DNA from: DAIDKA01 sp036521075 | GTDB taxonomy: Bacteria > Pseudomonadota > Gammaproteobacteria > Steroidobacterales > Steroidobacteraceae | Direction of reading: 5' to 3' | DNA: 64,000 bases | Assembly (NCBI GenBank): GCA_036521075.1 | Contig: DATDIL010000022.1 | Coordinates: forward strand, 15,887-79,886 | In this document: one piece after another, positions 52,019-58,225 of the stretch | Numbering within the stretch: position 1 is the stretch's first letter | Layout of the letters: every line of letters begins with the position of its first letter | The notes under the pieces: generated by a model | What the model was told of the DNA's origin: nothing | The model's input: only the letters and a program-made list of their open reading frames with translations | Database searches by the model: none | Program-made: the position numbers and the translations under genes

Positions 52019-53451
52019 CCGAGCTGGCCTCTAGCGCACCGGCGCTCGCGCAACTCGCCAGCCTCCTCGGGGCCGATTGTGTCCGCACCGACGCCAGTGA
52101 GCTTGCGGCGCTGCTCGTCGATCATCGCGGCCTGTACCACGGCAGCGCCGCAGCGCTGATTCTGCCTCGCTCCGTCGCGCAGCTCGCGACCGCCCTGGCA
52201 TTCTGCAACACCCACCGTATGGGTGTGGTGCCGCAGGGTGGGAATACCGGCTACTGTGGCGGCGCCACGCCGGATGCTTCCGGCAGTCAGGTTCTGGTTT
52301 GCCTGCGCCGGTTGAACCGGATCCGCGAGGTTGACCCCCTGAACTACTCCTTGACGGCGGAAGCCGGATGCCTGCTCGCCGAGGTCCAGCGGGCCGCGGC
52401 GGACGCAGAGCGCTTCTTTCCCCTGAGCCTGGGGTCGGAAGGCAGTTGCCAGATCGGCGGCAATCTATCCACCAATGCCGGCGGCACCAGTGTCCTGCGC
52501 TACGGAATGATGCGCGAGCTGGTACTGGGACTTGAAGTGGTGCTGCCCGACGGCCGCGTGCTGGACCGTCTGACGAGCCTGCGCAAGGACAACACCGGTT
52601 ACGATGTGAAGTCCCTGTTCCTGGGGGCCGAAGGCACGCTCGGCATCATCACGGCCGCGACGCTCAAAGTGTTTCCCGCGATTCGCAGCACCGCGACCGC
52701 ATTCGTCGCCGTGGCGAGCGTGCGGGCCGCGGTGGAGCTGCTCAGTCGCCTGCGTACTCACAGCGGCGATCGGGTCAGTTCCTTCGAACTCATCCCGCGG
52801 TTAGCGGTGGATCTGACCGTGCGGCACATCCCGCCCGCAGTCGATCCCTTGCCCGCGCGCCACGACTGGTACGTGCTGTGCGAACTGACTTCGCCACGCG
52901 CCGCGGAGCCGCTGGATGCAGTGCTGGAGGATGTCCTGGCACAGGCACTTAGCGCCGGCCTGGTGCAGGATGCCGCCATCGCCCAAAATGGCCGCGAGGC
53001 GGCCGGTTTCTGGTTCCTGCGCGAGAACATTCCGCGCGCCCAGCGTCTGGATGGCGCCAGCCTCAAACACGATATTTCCGTCCCCGTGGCCGCGTTGCCG
53101 CAGTTCGTGCAGCAGGCGACCGAGTGGATCAGTCGGCATGTGTCCGAGGGCCGGCTGATTGCCTACGGACACGTCGGGGACGGCAACCTGCATTTCAACC
53201 TCAACCAGGATCCAGGGGTGCCGGCAGCGACTTTCCTGGCGCGCGCGGACGAGGTACAACGGGTGATCCATGATCTGGTGCATGAATTCGGCGGCAGCTT
53301 CAGCGCCGAGCATGGCATCGGGCAGCTGAAGGTCGCGGAACTGGAGCGCTATGCGCCAGCGGTGGAACTGGATCTGATGCGGGCCGTCAAGCACGCCTTC
53401 GACCCCAACGGGATCATGAATCCCGGCAAAGTCCTCAAAGCCGGCGTTTAG
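52015..53451 (+). CDS. FAD-linked D-2-hydroxyacid (D-2-hydroxyglutarate/GlcD-type) dehydrogenase
   Basis: A 478-residue PCMH-fold flavoprotein. The FAD-binding blocks are P-Q-G-G-N-T-G-Y-C-G-G and the G-S-E-G-S-C-Q-I-G-G-N-L-S-T-N-A-G-G segment. The C-terminal domain has the histidine-rich active site G-H-V-G-D-G-N-L-H-F-N and S-A-E-H-G-I-G. Together these fit D-2-hydroxyglutarate, D-lactate or glycolate oxidising enzymes; the substrate cannot be chosen from sequence alone. A GTG start overlaps the acidic-tail gene by 4 nt, suggesting co-expression. The hydrolase-fold lipoprotein gene follows after 6 bp. Confidence 0.88.
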   Translation: MTELASSAPALAQLASLLGADCVRTDASELAALLVDHRGLYHGSAAALILPRSVAQLATALAFCNTHRMGVVPQGGNTGYCGGATPDASGSQVLVCLRRLNRIREVDPLNYSLTAEAGCLLAEVQRAAADAERFFPLSLGSEGSCQIGGNLSTNAGGTSVLRYGMMRELVLGLEVVLPDGRVLDRLTSLRKDNTGYDVKSLFLGAEGTLGIITAATLKVFPAIRSTATAFVAVASVRAAVELLSRLRTHSGDRVSSFELIPRLAVDLTVRHIPPAVDPLPARHDWYVLCELTSPRAAEPLDAVLEDVLAQALSAGLVQDAAIAQNGREAAGFWFLRENIPRAQRLDGASLKHDISVPVAALPQFVQQATEWISRHVSEGRLIAYGHVGDGNLHFNLNQDPGVPAATFLARADEVQRVIHDLVHEFGGSFSAEHGIGQLKVAELERYAPAVELDLMRAVKHAFDPNGIMNPGKVLKAGV

Positions 53452-53457
53452 ACCTAA

Positions 53458-54384
53458 GTGAAATCGTGCCGCGTGCTCCTCTGCGCCATGCTGGCCGTCA
53501 TCGCCGGCTGCGGCTTCACTCATCCTCCGGCGGGCGGTGCGCCTGGCGCCACCGCTTCGGTGCCCACTGCCGCCACCCAGTTCACCGCATCGGCCGATGG
53601 CGTGGCGATCGCATGGCGCCAGTACGGTCGGGGGGAGCCTGCCATCGTGCTGATTCACGGCTGGGCGACCAACTCGTCGATCTGGCGCGAACAACTGGCG
53701 CCACTGGCGCGCCAGCACAGCGTCGTGACGGTTGATCTGGGCGGCGCAGGTGCTTCCGGAACCAATCGACAGACCTGGTCGTTGGCGAACTTCGCTCAGG
53801 ATGTCGCGGCGGTGGCGCGCAGGCTGCCCCAGGCTCGCATCATCCTCGTGGGCGATGGGTTGGGCGGCCCCATAGCCCTCGAAGCAGCGCCCCTCATCGG
53901 TGCGCGGGTGGCCGGCATCATCGGAACGGAGACCTTTCGCACCATCGGCCAGCCGGCACTTCTGCCCTCACAGCTGCAGCAGTACCTGCAACCCTTCCGC
54001 AGCGACTTTGCGGCGGCGACCCGGCAGTTTGTCATCCGGACACTGTTTCGTGCGCGGGCTGATCCGGCGCTGGTGCGCGGCGTGGCGGATCTGGCGGCGC
54101 ATAGCGCGCCGGATCGCGGGCTGGCCACGCTCACCGAGTTGAACCAGCTCGACTATGCCGCCATCCTGCCCGCGGTGAAGGTCCCCATCGTGGTGATCGA
54201 TTCGGATCTGGGTGGCGCGGTGGACGAGGCGCGCTTGCGTAAAGCCGTGCCGCAGCTGCGCCTGATCACCCTGAACGGCGATGACAGTTTCCCGATGCTG
54301 GATGATGCCGAACGCTTCAATACGACACTGCTGCAGGCGATAGATTCGCTGGTGGCGCAATCGGACCACAGCGCGCGTCCATGA
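53458..54384 (+). CDS. Lipoprotein with alpha/beta-hydrolase fold but no catalytic triad
   Basis: A 308-residue protein with a lipoprotein signal peptide (lipobox V-I-A-G-C18). The alpha/beta-hydrolase core shows the oxyanion strand V-L-I-H-G-W-A-T-N and the nucleophile-elbow strand L-V-G-D-G134-L-G-G. The usual G-H-S-x-G-G is replaced by G-D-G-L-G-G, so Gly occupies the Ser nucleophile position. The C-terminal G-x-G-H-F-P-M-L-E motif reads G-D-D-S277-F-P-M-L-D, losing the catalytic His. The molecule is therefore likely a pseudoenzyme or ligand-binding lipoprotein on the inner or outer membrane. Start is GTG 53458. The last 68 bp overlap the convergent CpeT-like gene. Confidence 0.85.
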   Translation: MKSCRVLLCAMLAVIAGCGFTHPPAGGAPGATASVPTAATQFTASADGVAIAWRQYGRGEPAIVLIHGWATNSSIWREQLAPLARQHSVVTVDLGGAGASGTNRQTWSLANFAQDVAAVARRLPQARIILVGDGLGGPIALEAAPLIGARVAGIIGTETFRTIGQPALLPSQLQQYLQPFRSDFAAATRQFVIRTLFRARADPALVRGVADLAAHSAPDRGLATLTELNQLDYAAILPAVKVPIVVIDSDLGGAVDEARLRKAVPQLRLITLNGDDSFPMLDDAERFNTTLLQAIDSLVAQSDHSARP

Positions 54385-55336
54385 CCTTCATGGAGGCGGT
54401 GACCTGCCTGGCGACTGCAGGACTCCAGCTGCGCACGGTGGCGCCTCCCGGCGCGAGATCCTGGAGGATCAGGATCAGCGCCTGATTGCTGGCGTCGAAA
54501 GGCCAATCATCGCTGTGCAGAATCAAGCGGAAATGGCGCCCGTCGGGCAGCGTGAAATCGGCTCGCCCCCCGTGATCAGCCACATCCACATTCAGCAACG
54601 GTGACAGATCAGCCGCCTGGCCCGATGCTGACCAACGGATCTGGCAGCTGTACAGCCGCGCCAGATGCAGCGCGGGCCAGTCGTAGCCGGCGCTCTCCTG
54701 CACCAGCGCGTCATCCTCGAAGCGGAACAGGCGCGTGCGAAACCAGTACACGCCTTGGCCCACCTGCAGGCTGTAATCCACATAGCGCTGCGGGTCGGCC
54801 GGCGGCCACACGCAGCCGCGACCCAGGGTGCCGCCGTGGAACTGATCGCCATCGCGCCTGAGCAGCAGGTCACAACCCGGCAGTGTGTCGATGTCGGCGC
54901 GCCGCAGCGCCTGCTGTGCCTGGGTATCGGCAAAGAACCCGCGCCACTGGCCCGGGTCCTTGAAGGTGTACTGTCGCACCCGAATGCGCTGCGGGCGCAA
55001 TTGGGAATCGATCGACAGGCGCAGCAGCACCTGGCGTCGCGGCGCGCCGGGTACATCGTGCAGGGTTTCCTCCTCGTACAGCACGGTCGGCCCGAGCCAC
55101 GACAACTCGACCGGCTCGATCACCGTGCGCAGGCGCGACACATCCGCGGCGGCGGCCTGCGGGGAGTGATCATCCAGGATGACCTGCACGGCGCTGTCAT
55201 GGACCCCGGACCACAGCCGCATCAGGTCGGTAATTTCAGCGGGCGTGTCCGCAGCCGCCCCTTTGGGCGCAGGGCCGGCGGCCAGCGCGGCGCCTGCATA
55301 CACGCACAGACCCAGCGCCAGCAGATCGCCTCTCAC
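54317..55336 (-). CDS. Exported CpeT/CpcT-like protein
   Basis: A 339-residue protein with a signal peptide (about 1-19). It has the CpeT family pattern: W-S-G near 43, L-Y-E-E-E-T-L, R-Q-V-L-L-R-L, a G-C-D-L-L-L-R-R-D-G-D-x-F-x-G-G-T-L-G-R-G-C core, a Y-V-D-Y-S-L segment and a terminal helix. Cyanobacterial CpeT and CpcT attach bilins to phycobiliproteins, but no phycobiliprotein is expected here. Proteobacterial homologues are of unknown role. GTG 55336 overlaps the tesB stop by 4 nt. The 3' end overlaps the lipoprotein gene on the other strand by 68 bp. Confidence 0.75.
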   Translation of the reverse strand: MRGDLLALGLCVYAGAALAAGPAPKGAAADTPAEITDLMRLWSGVHDSAVQVILDDHSPQAAAADVSRLRTVIEPVELSWLGPTVLYEEETLHDVPGAPRRQVLLRLSIDSQLRPQRIRVRQYTFKDPGQWRGFFADTQAQQALRRADIDTLPGCDLLLRRDGDQFHGGTLGRGCVWPPADPQRYVDYSLQVGQGVYWFRTRLFRFEDDALVQESAGYDWPALHLARLYSCQIRWSASGQAADLSPLLNVDVADHGGRADFTLPDGRHFRLILHSDDWPFDASNQALILILQDLAPGGATVRSWSPAVARQVTASMKVMDARCGPIAPPANLSPAAVSY

Positions 55337-56199
55337 GGCGCCGGAACCATCAGCCTGATCAGGCCTTCCTGGGCAGTGCTGGCCACCAGGGTGCCATCAC
55401 GTGCAAACACATTGGCACGGGCAAAGCCGCGCGCCCCGGATGCGCTGGGGCTTTCGACGTCATACAGCAGCCAGTCATCCACCCGCAGCGAACGATGAAA
55501 CCACATGGCATGATCGATGCTCGCCACCTGCGCCTTGCCGCTCAGATGCGAAATGCCATGCGGCAGCGTGGCCGTTTCGAGCAGATGGTAGTCCGACACG
55601 TAGGCGAGCAGGCAACGCTGCAAGGTCTGGTCTTCGGGCACCGCCGCGACCGCCCTGAACCATACGCGGCGGGACGGGGCGTGATGCGCAGCGGGTATCA
55701 CGCTTTGCGGACCGACCGCGCGAAATTCAAACGGGCGTGGCGTTGCGAGCAGGCGCCGCATCCGCTCGGGCATTTTAGCGAGATGTTCCGGCGCGACGCG
55801 CGAGGTGTCGGCCAGTCCTTCCGGCGCCGGCACATCCGGGATGGGTACCTGATGCTCCAGACCCGGCTCGGCGCCCTGGAACGAGCAGGTCATGTTGAAG
55901 ATCTGTTCGCCGTGCTGGATTGCGACCACCCGGCGATTGGAAAAACTGTGCCCGTCGCGGCTGCGATCCACCTGGTAGATGATGGGTGCCGTGAAATCCC
56001 CGCGGCGCAGAAAGTAGGCGTGCAGGGAATGCACCATGCGGCCGTTCACCGTGCGCGAGGCGGCGTTGAGGGCCTGACCAAGCACCTGCCCCCCGAACAC
56101 CTGCGGACTGCCTATATCGCGGCTTTCGCCGCGGAACAGGTTGACCTCGAGCGTCTCCAGCTCGAGCAGGGCCAGCAGATCAGCGATTCGCTGATCCAT
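55333..56199 (-). CDS. tesB: Acyl-CoA thioesterase II (TesB type)
   Basis: A 288-residue double-hotdog thioesterase that hydrolyses medium and long acyl-CoA. The N-terminal Q-V-F-G-G-Q-V-L-G-Q-A-L block, the S-L-H-A-Y-F-L-R-R-G-D strand, and the C-terminal A-S-I-D-H-A-M-W-F-H-R block with the catalytic Asp are intact. It follows the azurin gene after 4 bp and is coupled to the CpeT-like gene. The combination of thioesterase with azurin is not one I recognise. Confidence 0.95.
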   Translation of the reverse strand: MDQRIADLLALLELETLEVNLFRGESRDIGSPQVFGGQVLGQALNAASRTVNGRMVHSLHAYFLRRGDFTAPIIYQVDRSRDGHSFSNRRVVAIQHGEQIFNMTCSFQGAEPGLEHQVPIPDVPAPEGLADTSRVAPEHLAKMPERMRRLLATPRPFEFRAVGPQSVIPAAHHAPSRRVWFRAVAAVPEDQTLQRCLLAYVSDYHLLETATLPHGISHLSGKAQVASIDHAMWFHRSLRVDDWLLYDVESPSASGARGFARANVFARDGTLVASTAQEGLIRLMVPAP

Positions 56200-56203
56200 G
56201 CCA

Positions 56204-56677
56204 TCAGCCGAACTTGAATACGCCCTTCATGATCACGTAGTGACCCGGGAACGTGCACATGAAAGTGTAGTCGCCGCCCTTGGTCAGCTTGGAGGTCGGG
56301 AACGTGACCGAGGTGCTCTGGCCGCCGCCGATGGTCTTGGTGCTGGCGATGACGCGCGGATCATTGGGAGTGAGGTAATTGTTGGCGAGACCGGCCGACA
56401 TGCCGGCGTTGGCCACCGCGGTCACATCCGCGGTCTTCACCAGCACCCAGTTGTGGCCCATCGCGGCGGCGGGCAGCTTGCCCGTGTGCGTGAGCGTCAG
56501 TTCGACCTGGGTGCAATCGGCAGCCACATCCAGTTCCTTCTTGTCGAACTGCATGGCGTCATTGCCGGCAATCGCAAGCTTGCAGACCTTGTCGGCTGCG
56601 AATGCGGCGTGAGTGCCTCCTGCCAGAAACGCAGTGGTGATCGCCAGCGCGGCCAGAACAGAATGTCTACGGATCAT
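56204..56677 (-). CDS. azu: Azurin
   Basis: A 157-residue precursor with a signal peptide (about 1-28). The type I copper site is complete: H75 (M-G-H-N-W), C141, H146 and M150 (F-M-C-T-F-P-G-H ... V-I-M). The structural disulfide pair C32-C55 has the standard 23-residue spacing. Azurin is a periplasmic electron carrier, in some bacteria linked to nitrite reduction or amine oxidation; neither nitrite reductase nor aromatic amine dehydrogenase genes are visible here. An AAGGAG lies about 7 nt before the ATG. The 60 bp upstream contain no further gene. Confidence 0.95.
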   Translation of the reverse strand: MIRRHSVLAALAITTAFLAGGTHAAFAADKVCKLAIAGNDAMQFDKKELDVAADCTQVELTLTHTGKLPAAAMGHNWVLVKTADVTAVANAGMSAGLANNYLTPNDPRVIASTKTIGGGQSTSVTFPTSKLTKGGDYTFMCTFPGHYVIMKGVFKFG

Positions 56678-56737
56678 CGGTGACTCCTTAACGCGAACAG
56701 ATCGTTTGTTGGATGGGTTATCTTATCGAAGAATGGT

Positions 56738-57781
56738 TCAATCCGGCACGCCCAGGCGTTTGTGCATGATCGGACTGGTGGTCGTGTACTGCAGAAATTG
56801 TTTCTGCTGCGGGAACAGGTAGTGCTGGATGCCAAAGGCCGCCAGTGCGGCCTCATGGAATCCGGACAGGATGAGCTTTTTCTTTCCCGGGTACGTATTG
56901 ATGTCACCCACGGCAAAGATCCCGGGTACGCTGGTTTGAAACTGCTCGGTATCGACCACGAGGGCCTTGCGTTCCAGGGCCAGGCCCCATTTGGCAATGG
57001 GGCCGAGCTTCGGATGCAAGCCGAAGAACACCAGGATCTGATCCGCGTGCACCTCGTGCGCAATGCCATCATTGCCCCTGACAAGCACGCCGTGCAATGC
57101 CTTGCCATCGTGCAGCAAGGACTCGGCGATTCCTTCGATCTGGTGCACCGACCCCGCGGCCTGCAGTTCCCGCATGCGGGCAACCGTGGCCGGGGCACCA
57201 CGAAATTGTTCGCGCCTGTGCACCAAAGTCATGCTGCGGGCGGCCGGTGCCAGCGCCACCGCCCAATCCAGCGCCGAGTCACCGCCGCCGAAAACGACCA
57301 GTCGCTGGCCGGCCAGCTGCTGCGCCTCGCGCACCCGGTAGTGGATCTGCCTGCCCTCAAACGCCTCCGCCCCCGGCACCCCGAAGCGACGGGGCTGAAA
57401 GGCGCCCAGCCCGGCCGCGATGACCACCGCACCGACGGTCATTTCGGTGCCACCCGATGTGCCCACGGTGAAGCGTCCCGCGCCATCCGGTAGCACGGTC
57501 GTCATCTCTTCTCCAAGGTGAAATTGGGGCCGGAAGGGATGAATCTGCCGCATGAGTCGATCCACGAGTTCCTGCGCTGCACACACCGGCAATGCCGGTA
57601 TGTCGTAGATCGGCTTGTCGGGATACAGCTCGGCGCACTGCCCCCCCACGACCTTCAGTGAGTCGAATACGTGTGCCTGAATCCCGAGCAGGCCCAGCTC
57701 AAACACCTGAAACAGGCCGCACGGACCCGCCCCGATGATGGCCACGCACGCGGCCGGATCGCCCTCAGGCGCGTCCGGCAT
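56738..57781 (-). CDS. Ferredoxin-NADP+ reductase, thioredoxin-reductase-like
   Basis: A 347-residue FAD/NADPH enzyme lacking the redox CxxC of thioredoxin reductases, as in B. subtilis YumC-type ferredoxin reductases. The FAD motif is I-G-A-G-P-C-G-L near 15-22, the G-G-Q-C-A-E-L-Y-P-D-K-P-I-Y-D-I-P block follows, and the NADPH motif is F-G-G-G-D-S-A-L-D-W near 165. The F-A-V-G-D-I-N-T-Y-P-G-K-K-K-L block near the end is typical of this group. It would reduce ferredoxin or flavodoxin. The first 17 bp overlap the end of the upstream small gene. Confidence 0.9.
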   Translation of the reverse strand: MPDAPEGDPAACVAIIGAGPCGLFQVFELGLLGIQAHVFDSLKVVGGQCAELYPDKPIYDIPALPVCAAQELVDRLMRQIHPFRPQFHLGEEMTTVLPDGAGRFTVGTSGGTEMTVGAVVIAAGLGAFQPRRFGVPGAEAFEGRQIHYRVREAQQLAGQRLVVFGGGDSALDWAVALAPAARSMTLVHRREQFRGAPATVARMRELQAAGSVHQIEGIAESLLHDGKALHGVLVRGNDGIAHEVHADQILVFFGLHPKLGPIAKWGLALERKALVVDTEQFQTSVPGIFAVGDINTYPGKKKLILSGFHEAALAAFGIQHYLFPQQKQFLQYTTTSPIMHKRLGVPD

Positions 57782-58064
57782 TGGCGTCCGTGGGGGTGTG
57801 AAAGTATTCGCTTTCCGCAGCCAGCTGGTCCACGAGCCGCTTCAGCTCGGCCATCCGCCCCTCGGCGGTGCTGATGGGCATGCAGTCCTGGCAGCGGGGG
57901 TCGCCACAGGGTTGACGGGAATACAGCCAGTACTGGAGCGCGCCGGCCAGCAGCCCATCGGCGATATCCCACAGGTCGGCGTCCTTATCCTTGTCTGCCA
58001 GACGGTTGCCAAGGTCCACCGCCTTGGCAAAGGCCGAATCGAAAGTATCCGCAAGTTCTGTCAT
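57765..58064 (-). CDS. Small conserved-looking protein with a Cys cluster
   Basis: A 99-residue soluble protein with helices rich in Asp/Ala/Leu and a W-D-I-A-D-G-L-L-A-G-A-x-Q-Y-W-L block followed by a three-cysteine loop C-G-D-P-R-C-Q-D-C. The end, S-E-Y-F-H-T-P-T-D, looks conserved but I do not recognise the family. The cysteines could bind a metal. The ATG lies 6 nt after TATACT with no Shine-Dalgarno sequence. It overlaps the ferredoxin reductase gene by 17 bp, suggesting a functional link such as an iron-sulfur or redox helper role. Confidence 0.7.
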   Translation of the reverse strand: MTELADTFDSAFAKAVDLGNRLADKDKDADLWDIADGLLAGALQYWLYSRQPCGDPRCQDCMPISTAEGRMAELKRLVDQLAAESEYFHTPTDANAGRA

Positions 58065-58070
58065 ATCGCC

Positions 58071-58076
58071 AGTATA
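58071..58076 (-). promoter_or_regulatory. Candidate -10 element of the small Cys-protein gene (leaderless)
   Basis: TATACT on the minus strand ends 6 nt before the ATG at 58064. No ribosome binding site is seen. Confidence 0.45.
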
Positions 58077-58225
58077 AAGCAACTGACGCAGGGATCCGCC
58101 AAACGCACCAGCCGCTATTCTTGAGCGACTTCTGCGATGTCGGCCACGGACCTGCCGGCACTGCTTCAGGCAGCATGAGCCTCTTGGCATAGGTCCCGTA
58201 ATCATCGGTTACAGGCTTATGTCTC

